A DNA stretch of 64,000 nucleotides from the NCBI GenBank assembly GCA_021397845.1, contig CM038053.1, positions 148,264,041-148,328,040 on the forward strand, given 5' to 3'. Shown piece after piece: positions 55,025 through 64,000 of this stretch. This stretch comes from Areca catechu. Its lineage: Eukaryota; Streptophyta; Magnoliopsida; Arecales; Arecaceae. Position 1 is the first letter of the stretch. Every line of letters begins with the position of its first letter. A program made the translations under genes and the position numbers. Below the pieces are notes generated by a model. That model saw nothing but the letters and a program-made list of their open reading frames with translations. It was not told where the DNA came from and ran no database searches.

Positions 55025-55593
55025 ATGATTAGGCTCAACCCTGAACGGTTCCCCTCTGGAACCATAAAGAAGCTGCATGCCCGCGGAGCGGGACCTTTCA
55101 AGATCTTAAAGAAAATAGGGTCTAATGCATATGTTTTGGAACTTCCACCTGATATGGGTATCAGTACAACCTTTAATGTTTCAGACCTAGTAGAATACAA
55201 AGAACCAGTACTAATACCTAGTGAGCCTTTTGGGCCAGAAACTTTCATTGAGAGTGAACATATTTTCGAGTGTCCACCACCAACCCTACCTGAGCGGAGA
55301 GAGAGGATTGAGAGAATCTTGGATGACAAGACCATTACTACCAGGAATAAGGACTATCAGCGATACCTGGTTCAATGGCAAGGTCGACCTGAGTCCGACA
55401 ACTCTTGGATTATCGAGAGGACCTGCAAAGACTTAACCCAGACTTGTTCGAGCATTACCAGGGCAAAACTGAACCATACTTGATTGGGTCGAGTTCTGCC
55501 CATTCAAGGAGAATTGGTGTGTACACCAGAAACCAAAAGAGACTTCACTCCAACAAGGTTAGCCTTATCCTAATTTGGATCAAAGATAATTAG
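55025..55593 (+). pseudogene. pol: B: integrase C-terminus, chromodomain and LTR-encoded tail
   Basis: The frame 55025-55483: MIRLNPERFPSGTIKKLHAR, GPFKILKKIGSNAYVLELPP, FNVSDLVEYKEP, then the chromodomain RIERILDDKTITTRNKDYQR, YLVQWQGRPESDNSW. A one-base shift near 55415 moves the rest to the frame 55405-55593 (REDLQRLNPDLFEHYQ, GSSSAHSRRIGVYTR). That frame enters the LTR at 55515 and ends 79 bp inside it. Confidence 0.92.
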
Positions 55594-56842
55594 GTTACCT
55601 TGTATCCTTTAGATCAAAAATGTTTTATTTCTTTTACGGGAGTCATTTCCATTTTAAGAGTCCTATAATTAATTTTGAGTTTCAAATCAAGAGTGTTTAT
55701 TGAGTCCTGTAATTATTTTTAAAATTTCATTTCCTGTAAGTCCATTTCAAGTTTTAAAGTCTAGGTCAGTTGAGTTTAATTTAATTGAGTTAAGTCTAAT
55801 TCAGTTGAGTTAAGTCTATTCAAGTCTTAAAGCCATGAAAGCCAGCAACAAGACTCAAATTCTGGACCCCAGAATTTGACCCCATGAAGAAGAGAAGACA
55901 CACCACCAAGCAAGAGAAAAAGACCATCAACTAGGACCACGTGGCGCCACGTGTCATCTTGAAATAGAAGACCACCTCACCATGCCATGTCATCAGCCAG
56001 AGGTGCCACCTCACCAGGCACTTCATCACCCTTTGGGCGCCAATAAGGGATATTCAAATTCAAGGAGGTCGGGCACATCCCTCCAAGCCATCCACCAAAT
56101 CCTCCAACTCCCCCCACATCCCTCCAAACCCTCCATCAAATCCTCCAACCCCCCTTGTAATCCTCCTCAATTTGGGAAGTTTTTAAATTTTAAAAGCTAG
56201 CTTTGTGAGGCTATTAAAAGCCTTGGATGCCTATTGTAAAAAGGGGATTTTTGAAGATGAATGAAATACAAGTGAAGTTTTGAAGCAAATTGTCTTGTGT
56301 TCTTGTGTGAAAGTTTCTTCCTCCATGCCAAAGCCAATTTTTTTCTCCAAGCAACTCACCATTCCAGTACAAGACGAAGGCATTGGAGTTGGCCAGATCT
56401 TCTTCAATTTCTTCTTTGTTCATAAATCCTCCCAACCTTTCTTTACATTTGTCTCTTTCTTCCTTAACCTTTGATCATCGATTGCAGGGTCCTTCGAAGT
56501 CTTTGAGTTGAGAACCGGGTTCCCCCTTGATAATGAACCGACAGACTGAAGTCCAAGTCCAGAGTTCTGATCTTTGTTATCCAAGTCCTCTAGTCTAGAG
56601 CATTGGTAGTTTCAAGGTATGAATCAAAAGAAGGTTGGAAAGCTCATCAAGGTAAGTCCAAAATCATTAGCCCCTATTATCTAGATCTTCTTCCTTCTTA
56701 GTTTAGAATTGTGTCTAATCAAGTAAAAGTTCCATTTCTTGTAATCCTTAAGTCTTATTATGATGAGTACAATGCTAGTGTAATTAGGTTTCATTGCTCT
56801 ACAAATCATAATCTAAACATTAATCATATGCTAGCCGCATCA
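55515..56842 (+). repeat. B 3' LTR (1328 bp)
   Basis: TGGTGTGTACACCA to GCTAGCCGCATCA. It differs from the 5' LTR by a ~20-bp AGTTTAATTTAATTG-type insertion near 55775 and scattered substitutions. It is followed by the TSD ATAAC. Confidence 0.95.
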
Positions 56843-56844
56843 AT

Positions 56845-57210
56845 AACATTCCCAAAGACCTTCCTAATGACCTTCCACCATCTAGGAACACCCATCTAGC
56901 CCTGGAACTTGCACCTGTAGAACAATGTCCAAATCTTAAGATTATCCTGAACAACCAAGGTTTATTTCATGATGCCCAGAGATTACCCCAAGACTCCGAC
57001 TCCTATTTTCTCCGCTTCCCAGAGCCGTCTCACATTTTTAGAGCAATGGGGTTGCATTTCGTTGAAATCACCAAGCTGCATGACTCATTAGAAACCATCC
57101 CTTTTGCCATTTACTTTTGGTACACTTTATGGCATTTGTTAGGGATCCTTTTTAATTTTTCTTGTACATACCAGACTAGGGTCAAACCTAGAGAGTCCAT
57201 AATTTGTTAG
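56845..57210 (+). CDS. A: open segment of unknown function shared with L
   Basis: An open frame of ~121 codons without an ATG of its own, which in A continued from FEDSQDN (41539) before B inserted. In order: IPKDLPNDLPPSRNTHLALE (pre-RT linker), EQCPNLKIILNNQGLF, DSYFLRFPEPSHIFRAMGLH, FVEITKLHDSLETI, then IN relic YFWYTLWHLLG and stop. L has the same block (25147-25607) although the LTRs of A and L are different families. No RT or RNase H motif is present. The function is unknown. Its conservation and openness are the evidence for coding. Confidence 0.55.
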   Translation, partial: NIPKDLPNDLPPSRNTHLALELAPVEQCPNLKIILNNQGLFHDAQRLPQDSDSYFLRFPEPSHIFRAMGLHFVEITKLHDSLETIPFAIYFWYTLWHLLGILFNFSCTYQTRVKPRESIIC

Positions 57211-57321
57211 GTCTAGGCCCTAGAGCATCCAAGAAAATTTTTTTTTCAGTAGGGTTGCATAAGTTGAGTCTGCATTCTGCATCATGTTAGGATTATGCAT
57301 TAAATGCAATTTTAAAATAAT
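57211..57321 (+). other. A: degenerate junction between the unknown segment and IN C-terminus
   Basis: It has stops in all frames and a T-run (57238-57246). It corresponds to the non-conserved stretch around the conserved 68-70-codon frames of K, L and M. Confidence 0.5.
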
Positions 57322-57921
57322 TTGGCTGATTCCCGAAAGCGAGCCAAAGAGTTTGAAATAGGAAATTTTGTAATGATTAGGCTCCGGCCTGAACGATTCC
57401 CACCGGGAACCGTTAGGAAGCTCCATGCTCGTAAGGCGGGTCCCTTTAAAGTGATTAGGAGAATGGGCCCTAATGCCTATATGCTAGAATTACCTACGGA
57501 TTATGGAATTAGCTCGACATTCAATATCTCTAACATAGTCGAGTATAGAGAACCCGCAAACATACCCAGTGAGCCGTTTGGGCCTAACCTCCCTTTTGAG
57601 AGTGAACCTGAACCTGAGTGTCCACCTCCAAATATACTTGAGCGAGGAGAGCGGATCGAGCGTGTCCTGGATGACCAAGCCATCACTACCTGGGGCAAGG
57701 GCTACCAGCGTTACCTGGTCCGATGGCAAGGCCGACCCGAATTCGATGACTCATGGATCACACGGGAGGACTTGCAGCACATCGACCCCAAAATCTTGGA
57801 AAGATACCAGAGCCAAGCTAACCCCTACTCGACAGGGTCGAGTTCCTCCTACCCCGGGAGAACTGGTGTGGGCACCAGTATCCGACAGAGGCTCCTCAAC
57901 CCTCTGTGGATCTCAGATTAG
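57322..57921 (+). CDS. pol: A: intact integrase C-terminus, chromodomain and LTR-encoded tail
   Basis: 199 codons, uninterrupted. MADSRKRAKEFEIGNFVMIR, RERF-type RFPPGTVRKLHARKAGPF and RRMGPNAYMLELPT form the GPY/F-like IN end. GISSTFNISNIVEYREP follows. The chromodomain RIERVLDDQAITTWGKGYQR, YLVRWQGRPEFDDSW, ITREDLQHIDPKILERYQSQ comes next. The Ser-rich SSSSYPGR and the tail GVGTSIRQRLLNPLWISD end it, the last 57 bp lying inside the 3' LTR. The ATG is internal to the ancestral pol. The product would target integration complexes to chromatin if supplied in a particle. Confidence 0.85.
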   Translation: MADSRKRAKEFEIGNFVMIRLRPERFPPGTVRKLHARKAGPFKVIRRMGPNAYMLELPTDYGISSTFNISNIVEYREPANIPSEPFGPNLPFESEPEPECPPPNILERGERIERVLDDQAITTWGKGYQRYLVRWQGRPEFDDSWITREDLQHIDPKILERYQSQANPYSTGSSSSYPGRTGVGTSIRQRLLNPLWISD

Positions 57922-59608
57922 GGTTCCCCATCTATGAGTCCTGTAATAAGGCCTTGAGCCAAACCAATTTCATAATTTCTCATCAAAGTTTGTTTAGTCC
58001 TGTACCTTGACCAATTTGGGTCAAGTTAGGTCATGAGTCCTGCATTTGTTCGAGTCTGAGTTTGGACTGGGCCCAAGCCCAATTGAAGTCACCCTGGTTT
58101 CCTTAACCAAATCATGTTCTGGTGTGCCAACCCACACCTTCCACTTGGAATAATGCCAACTCAGGTGCCACCTTAGCTACCTACGTGATGCCACATGGGC
58201 ATCCAAGGAGGGAAACAAGATGGCAGCCTCATGCTTTCCACATGCCATCCCCTTACCTTTTTCTCTTGGGTGACATTGCAAGGAAGAAACACCATCCCCC
58301 TCTTCCCTCCCCCACATCATGCCTTGTTCCATCAAAAGAGGGAAGTTGAAGATCCTTGAAGAAACCAAGCCACAAAGCAAGCCCCCTTCCAAGCATTCTT
58401 CCCAAAGTGTTCATGCAAGGATGGAAGGTCAAAGGACACACTCCCCTCTCCAAGCCCTCAACCATGCAATGCCCAAGGAGCTCTCCACATGGTCGGCCTT
58501 GAATCAATCCAAAAGATGGCAATGAAGAGTCCAAGGGAACACATCCCTTCAATCAAGCCATGCCCTACTCTTTCTTCCCAAAATGAGCATGCTAAGGAAG
58601 GAAGTCAAGAGACCAATCCCCCTCACCAAGCCTTCCCACATGCTACGCCCAACCCAAGCCTTTTGGTCGGCCAAAGAGAAGAGAAGATGGAGAATTTTGG
58701 GCACCACCATGAAAGTTTGTAATTTGAATTTCAAATGGGCCTTTGGTGCCTATTTAAAGGACCTAATCCCTCCCTTCTATAACTATAGAATGATTGAATG
58801 ATTAATGAAAAAGTTTGAGTTTTTTCCATCCTCCAACCATTGTCTATTAGGCTAGGTTTGAGTGAAGTTGCCTTCGTCCCTAGGGATGTCGAGTGGTGTG
58901 AGGCCACCTGTCAGTCGCCCCAGGGCGTCACGAATCCTTCGTCCTCCAAGATGTCACGTGGTGTGAGGCCACATTCCTTCATCCTCCGGGACGTCGCGGT
59001 GTGTGAGGCCCCAAGTTATCTCCAACTTCGACTTTAGAATCCAGCCGGACACCGGGCTCGAAGACCCTTCCCAACTCCATCTCATTTCTTTTCTGTGCAT
59101 CTCCACATTTTGCTGATCCTTCTTTTGTTTGCCTACAAGTCCTCCCTGGCATCTCGAGCATTGGAGATAGTCAGCTTTAACATCGCGACCTCCCGAACCA
59201 ATGCCAGTCCTTCCACGGGATCTACTGCTCGGGCATCCAGGCCGCTTCCATCATGTTGAGCGATCTCTGCACCGGGCACTTCAGAAGTTTGAGGTTTGCT
59301 TTCTCTTTATCTCCTAAGTAGATATTGTTTGTCGAGCTAGTTTTACCGAGGTTTCTTAATCACAGGGTCCTGTTCTTGTTTTCCCTTTTTGGGCTTTGAA
59401 CTGGTAGCATAAGCTTTCATTACTCTTCTTCGTATTTCTTGCCTTTGCTTGTGTTCGGGAATCGAAACCCTAAAAAAAAAGAAATATCTAAAACTCATCA
59501 AACATAAAAAAAAGAAACTCCTTGCATCATAAGCATCCATCCTAGCATCCCTCGCCCTAACCCCCTTGTTCCGCATCAATCTTGGTATCAGAGCATTATT
59601 CCACATCA
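57864..59608 (+). repeat. A 3' LTR (1745 bp)
   Basis: TGGTGTGGGCACCA to CCACATCA, including the captured PBS at 59583-59595. It is followed by AAACT. Confidence 0.94.
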
Positions 59609-59613
59609 AAACT

Positions 59614-61039
59614 CATGCAAAATAATAAATTCCAGGACTTGAGAATTGAGAAACTCCCGGATTAGGATAGCTAATCTTCATCAAATCCTAAATTAAAAGT
59701 AGGGAAGGATGTTACCAATCAGTGATTTGAAGGACTTCCGATGAAGAGATTACACAGCACTCTGATTGGAGTCTAGATGATGAAGTTCGGTTCCCTTGAT
59801 TAGATGGCTGATTTGGATGGTTCTGAGTGCAAGGAAAGCCTCCTCTAGGGAGGTGAAACACCTCAGGGATCCTACAAAATATCAAGGTTCAATCAAAACA
59901 GCAAGTAAAAAAAGAAAAGTAAACTAGGTTTAGAAAGAATCAGGTTAAGGATTATAAGCGGGGTGGCTTGAAGCATGATGAAGATCTCCTTGCTTGGTAG
60001 CCTAGGGAACTCCTTCTTGGATGTGTGAAGGCTTGGATGGTAGTGAGTTAGGGCAAGGAAGGATACTAGGGCAGCAAGGAATTCGTCCAAGCACAAAAAC
60101 ACCAACCAAAGAACCCAAAAAAATAAAGTAACACAAGCTCACAAGCTTAAAATAAGTTCACCATGGTTTTGATATCATGAATAAAAGTTGCTTACAAGAG
60201 GGAGAGGGGTGGGGTATTTATAGAGTTCCCATGCCCTCTAACTAGGGATACACACATGGGTTACAAGTCCTCTTCCAAATTGGAATACAAGTCCTTTCCT
60301 AGCTATGTTAGAATTACAAAGTTTAAAAGGATTAGAAATCCCAACTAGGTAAGGAATAAACTTGGTCTTCTCCTTCTTCTCTTCAACTTGGACTTTATCA
60401 AACCTCTTTGAATGTGGTCAACTCATCAAGGATGCTTAGGGAGGTGTGTTGGGCCTTTATGAGCAGCAAGGGACCGGCCCAATGGGGCTTGGGTGCATGG
60501 GTGTCGGCCTCTGGAAGCTGGGATGGCCTGGTAGCCTAGTAGCAGGAATATTCCCTGGAATCTTGCTTCTTAAGGGCTTAGGCTTGGCACCTGGGCTTGA
60601 TTTCTTTGGGATGGGATATAGGTGGACCTCTGGAATTATGGATGCCTTAGTTTATGAATATGCTCTGACATTTAGAAGGGAATTTGGGCATCTGGAGGGC
60701 ATCTAGAAGGAATCAGGATTTCTGGAAGCATCTTGGATCCTGGTTTGTCACACAAAATCCAATGGACTAATGTAGTGTCCTCTGACTCCTGGATATAGAC
60801 TGGTGGAACTCCAAAATAGGGTGACCTCTTCTCTTGTATAAAATTGGGCTCATACTGGTTAATAATTGATGTACAGGATTCAAAATACTGACTAGGTTGA
60901 GGGTTGAGACAAATCAACTAACCTTAACTTATTACAGGACTCAATCATAATTTATTAGAAAACTTTCAAAACATTGACACGTGACTAATTAAACTATATG
61001 AGATCCAGGGATCTGTGTCTGATCCTGGTATCCCCACCA
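59614..61039 (-). repeat. C 3' LTR, right part
   Basis: It continues from 38091 after A. A minus-strand TATAAATA is at 60215-60222. It ends TGGTATCCCCACCA (61026-61039). It is homologous to E's LTRs, including the GGCATCTGGA-type words (60640-60740). Confidence 0.9.
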
Positions 61040-61550
61040 ATTCTACCGGGGCTGAAGGAACTCGACCCCGTCGAGTATGGGTCAATTTGGCTTAAGGAGG
61101 GTCTGGGTTGAGATGTTGCAGATCCACACCAGCATTCCACAAGTCCTCAGATTTTAGCTGACCTTAACACCAGACAAAATACCACTGACAGTCTCTATCC
61201 TGGGTACCGATAGCTTGATCATCCAGAGCTCTCTCAATTGTTTCCTCACCAAAGGACAAATTATATGAGGTCGCTCTGGGGTAGGTTCTCTCTCAAAGAA
61301 TGGGAGTGGCTCAAGGGGCTCGCTGGGTTTCACTACTGGCTCCCTAGACTTTATAAAGTCTGAGATGATAAAAGTGGAGCTAATACCTAAATCAGGTGAT
61401 ATCTCAGGCACATAGGCATTGGGTCCACTACTATTCATTTTATTAGATGGGCCAGCTTCGCGAGCAGAGAATTCTTTGACAGTCACATATTCCTCTACAT
61501 AAAAATCTTTATCTTTCTTTTGGGAATTAGCCAAGTTATTATTTGGTTCA
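61040..61550 (-). pseudogene. pol: C: integrase C-terminus and decayed chromodomain
   Basis: Next to the LTR is CTCGACCCCGTCGAG (61060-61074). The frame 61816-61154 carries, at its C-terminal half, NSQKKDKDFYVEEYVTVKEF (equivalent to ADSxKRxKxF...), GPNAYVPEISPDLGISSTF and IKSREPVVKPSEPLEPLPFF. The chromodomain after it is frameshifted and hard to see (VRKQLRELWMIKLSV). Confidence 0.75.
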
Positions 61551-62021
61551 TTAATTATGTCCAGCTCTTGACTAATTTCATGATGCACATACTGTGCAAA
61601 GGCTAGTGTAGGTGAAGGCATACAGATTGAGCCTATGGACTCACATTCAAATGTTATTTCATTATATACAACTATTTCTTTTGGTTGTTCTTTAGGGATT
61701 TGATCCTGGGCTTTCTTTATGAACAACTCTTGTAATTTATTAGTTTCACCCATAAAGTTTGATTCTAGCTTAATTACTTCTTCAATTATTAAAGTGGGTT
61801 CAGGATCAATTATCATGAATTTGTTAATGGGTTCAAAAGGGTCTATTTCTAATTCTTTAGCCTTAATTAGATTAACTCCTGATTTTGCTCTAAGGCTACT
61901 AGAACTTCTTGAACTACTAGGCTGAGTAGGGTAAATCAGAAATCTTTTCCCATGGTGATAAAAGGTACAGGTATTGTTTGACCAGATAGGGCAGCTTCAT
62001 GATCATATAGCCATGGTCGAC
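61551..62021 (-). pseudogene. C: linker between protease and integrase C-terminus
   Basis: The N-terminal half of the 220-codon frame 61816-61154 is Glu/Lys-rich: EEVIKLESNFMGETNKLQEL, KKAQDQIPKEQPKEIVVYNE, and SPTLAFAQYVHHEISQEL (matching E near 5990). No RT, RNase H or IN-core motif occurs between PR and IN-C, so the domain loss is a deletion fixed in this family (E shares it). Confidence 0.65.
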
Positions 62022-62485
62022 CTAGAATGACACTACTAACCTTCTTGGAAGGATATCACACCAAATCTCTTCTTCATATGATTGCAATTTAATTAAGATT
62101 TGGCACCCAGACTTGATTGGCATAGAGGTGGAATCTTCCCATGATACTTTATAGGGGTCAGGATGTGGAACTATGGTCAAGCCTAAAGATTTAGCTATCT
62201 CAATAGCAATGGCATTGACACAACTACCACTATCAATTATAATCTTACATACATCATTCCCATACTTAACAAAAGTCTGTAGGATGCTAGTCCTATGCCA
62301 ATCTTCCTCAGGTTGTGTTTGGGTTAAAATACATCTAAACACCCCTACTTGATCAAATTCCTCCTCATATCCTTCGTATTCCTCTATTAAGTCTGGTTCA
62401 GCCTCATAAACTTCTTATTCTACATCCTCGTTATTGGATTCATTCTCTTGTTCTTTTAGCTCCCATATGTGTAATGACCTGGTGG
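62022..62485 (-). pseudogene. pol: C: aspartic protease and acidic linker
   Basis: The frame 62342-62022 contains TSILQTFVKYGNDVCKIIID, SGSCVNAIAIEIAKSLGL, PHPDPYKVSWEDSTSMPIKS and EEIWCDILP. The D-S-G active site is intact. Upstream, 62480-62345, is acidic (EYEGYEEEFDQVG) with one stop. The Trp-Gln end (GRPWLYD) is shifted out of frame near 62040. Confidence 0.85.
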
Positions 62486-63925
62486 GACACTAGCTAGCAT
62501 AGTGACCTAACATATTACACCTAAAACAAGCATTGGGGCTAGGGCTTGGGGCTTTCTGAAACATGGGCACCTTACCCTTATCGATTCTAGAAAGTGCAAA
62601 ATTACTAGAACTAGATAGACTCGGACTTGAGTTAGGTCGAGATGGGTTAGAGTTGGGTGGACTTGGGTTGGGATTGAATCAAATTGGATTAGGGTTTGGC
62701 CTAATAGGGTTGGAGTTAAATCGACCTGGGTTGGGGTTGGGATTTGATCTACCCTGGTATATATGGTTTGGATTTGACTTTGGGAATGAGGTAGTGTTCC
62801 TAACAGGTTCAAATTTCTGATAAATAGGTCCTGGGTGGAATTGTTCATAATGTCTAGCTATTTGATAGGCATGTTCCAAATCTTTGGCCTCTCTTATATA
62901 TAGTTCTTTGTGGATATCTTCTCTTAATCCAATTCTAAACCTAGATAGGGTTTGGTCTTTAGACTCGAATATATTGCACTTAATAGCAAACTCATCAAAT
63001 TCAGCAATACACTCTGACACTGATCTATTACCTTGATGAATTTTGTTCCATTGGTCTAAGAGTTGTTGATCATAGGATACCGGTAGGTATTTCTCCTTGA
63101 GTTGCAATTTCATCTCTTGCCAAGTAGCTATGGGTGGAAAATCTCGTTGTCTCCTAGTTCGCTCAGTATTAGCCCAATGTAATCTAGCTTGATGAGTCAA
63201 CCTCATCTTGGCAAATTTATATTTCATCCCTTCACTCATTTCATACCATTAAAAATAATAATCCATATCACCTACCCAATCTACATAAACCTTTGGTTCA
63301 AGACTTCCATCAAAGATGGGTGCTTCTATCCTAATATTTCTCATGGCCCTTTCATCTTGATCATGAACTTCATGTTGGGGCATTCTACGGATGGGTTCTT
63401 GGATAGGTTCAGGGATCAGGACTCTCCTATGTTTAGGTTCTTGGTATGGTTCCTGATGGTTAGGCACTACAAAGGGATATTGAGTCTGGGTTATACTACG
63501 GTTTTGAGAGGTAGAACAGGATGGGATAGGATTAGGTTCAGCATTAGAGTCTTGGGTTATCTTTATAGTACCTAATCGATTCTCTACTTGGTTTAGTCTA
63601 GTGGTTAATTGGTCGATCCTAGTGGTTGCCTGGTTAAATTGTTAGTCTCTTGGTTGAACCTATAGTTCATTTGGGTTATCTGGTCATTGGTTTTGTCAAG
63701 CTTAGTATTAACTTGAGTATTGGATTGGTTTAGTTTGGTAAACTGGTTTTGAGATTGGATGTTGGCTTGGTTCATTTGGGTAGTTAACTGGGCAAGCTGG
63801 TTCATGATGGCTTCAAAATTGGGATCCATGGCTGAGTTGGTTTGAGGTTTAGTCTTATGGTATTGGGTTTCTAATCTAGTACTCATACACTCAATCAACC
63901 AATCAGAATGGAATGGTGTAGCCAA
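62486..63925 (-). pseudogene. gag: C: gag
   Basis: The probable start is MSTRLETQYH (ATG 63884-63886), inside the frame 63925-63605. It is followed by Gln/Asn-rich repeats (QMNQANIQSQNQFTKLNQSN), a frameshift, then 63467-63249 (IRIEAPIFDGSLEPKVYVDW) and a stop, then capsid 63239-62679 (KYKFAKMRLTHQARLHWANT to RFRIGLREDIHKELYIREAK). The tail is Asn-Pro repeats (SNPNPNPGRFNSNP). The knuckle CFRCNMLGHYAS then stop is near 62530-62490. It is nearly full gag, better kept than in A or M. Confidence 0.88.
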
Positions 63926-64000
63926 GCATGCAAAATAGGTTAGCTTAATCTAGGGTTTCCTAGACCTAGAGCCAAAACTGGGTGGGTCAGCTCAACTTAC
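63926..64000 (-). other. C leader, start
   Basis: The first bases upstream of gag in element order. They include CTAGGGTTTCCTAGACCTAGAGCC-type sequence as before gag in N. The rest of the leader, PBS and 5' LTR lie outside the window. Confidence 0.5.

Larger units (their letters stand above)
41540..56842 (+). mobile_element. Element B: full-length chromovirus, split by M
   Basis: The LTRs are 41540-42844 (1305 bp) and 55515-56842 (1328 bp). The TSD ATAAC is at 41535-41539 and 56843-56847, inserted in the codons of A. The PBS is at 42848-42860. Without M it is ~8.5 kb with gag, PR, RT, RNase H, IN and chromodomain in order. It is the best preserved autonomous copy in the window, but about ten stops and three frameshifts make it inactive. 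M sits in the leader 16 bp before the gag start. Confidence 0.95.
38092..59608 (+). mobile_element. Element A: non-autonomous chromovirus derivative, split by B
   Basis: The LTRs are 38092-39847 (1756 bp) and 57864-59608 (1745 bp). The TSD AAACT is at 38087-38091 and 59609-59613. The PBS is at 39851-39863. The internal region without B is ~2.7 kb: leader, gag N-terminus and knuckle without capsid, acidic linker, a segment of unknown function shared with L, then intact IN C-terminus plus chromodomain. Both LTR 3' ends contain an extra PBS copy. Confidence 0.93.
35053..64000 (-). mobile_element. Element P: Copia-type (SIRE-like) element, truncated by the window
   Basis: The visible parts are the 3' LTR (35053-36574), PPT and the 3' end of the internal region (36575-37931). 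C is then inserted and the rest of P lies beyond 64000. The LTR ends are TGTTGGCC...GGTCAACA. A PPT of the AAAAAGGGGGAGAT type next to TGTTGA, preceded by TTTTGTCATCATCA, is typical of SIRE-like Copia elements. No pol domain is in view, so the lineage is an inference. Confidence 0.65.
37932..64000 (-). mobile_element. Element C: chromovirus derivative (gag-PR-IN C-terminus), truncated by the window
   Basis: The 3' LTR is 37932-38091 plus 59614-61039 (split by A). The internal region is 61040-64000. The 5' LTR and PBS lie beyond the window. The left TSD is TCAAG. The internal order is gag, zinc knuckle, protease, acidic linker, IN C-terminus and chromodomain, without RT, RNase H or IN core. 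It is the better preserved relative of E. Confidence 0.88.

Noticed and set aside
62507..62820. Frames of 85-113 codons on both strands over C's gag tail
   Set aside because: They are shadows of the Asn-Pro repeat tail in the real gag frame.

Overview
This 64 kb window looks like gene-poor repeat DNA from a seed plant, almost certainly a flowering plant with a large, TE-rich genome. I see no host gene, tRNA, rRNA or CRISPR. Nearly every base can be assigned to LTR retrotransposons. Most are Ty3/Gypsy chromoviruses with an initiator-Met-tRNA primer site (TGGTATCAGAGC), the gag-PR-RT-RH-IN-chromodomain order and 5-bp target-site duplications (TSDs). One is a Copia-type element. Species and fine lineage cannot be fixed from the sequence alone.

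The elements carry letters here. Left nest (1-18880): H (short-internal, + strand, both LTRs seen) is the outermost. Its 5' LTR is broken by a G-type element at the window edge (ending at 373) and by E (737-16936, -). E contains D (2806-5983, -; two 1.5-kb LTRs around 85 bp) and F (6688-15746, a solo LTR). F contains G (7877-14516, -; no gag/pol), and G contains K (8553-12684). K is an aberrant insertion that ends on both sides with the U5 terminus of the same LTR. The nest is five levels deep.

Middle (18886-19986): two old minus-strand LTR pieces.

Right nest (19987-64000): N (-, once autonomous) is split by L (22544-29607, -, non-autonomous). N's 5' LTR is split by P (35053 to beyond the window; Copia/SIRE-like, -). 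P is split by C (37932 to beyond the window, -), C's 3' LTR by A (38092-59608, +, non-autonomous), A's pol by B (41540-56842, +, the best preserved autonomous element), and B's leader by M (43866-50631, -, non-autonomous). This nest is six levels deep. Most boundaries are supported by TSDs (CTGGG, GTAAC, ACATA, ATAAC, AAACT, and one-mismatch pairs CCATA/CCATT, AACAT/AACTT, TCTTG/TCCTG, CTTTT/CTTTC) and often by a paralogous empty site elsewhere in the window.

How the parts relate: B and N encode the full chromovirus machinery, now broken by stops and frameshifts. A, K, L and M keep an LTR, PBS, leader, a reduced gag, and the IN C-terminus plus chromodomain. In place of RT-RNase H they carry an unrecognised segment that is shared between LTR families. 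They also share leader blocks with B and N, as expected if they are mobilised in trans. D, G and H carry no recognisable protein but share a degenerate ~20-bp repeat array.

Most unusual observations: (1) K, with inverted U5 ends, a 9-nt microhomology junction and a perfect TSD; (2) LTR 3' ends that captured tandem copies of the LTR-end/PBS junction (31 bp x2 in K and M, an independent 30 bp in A); (3) the replaced pol segment of the non-autonomous elements; (4) a pol C-terminal tail that is read through the PPT into the 3' LTR.
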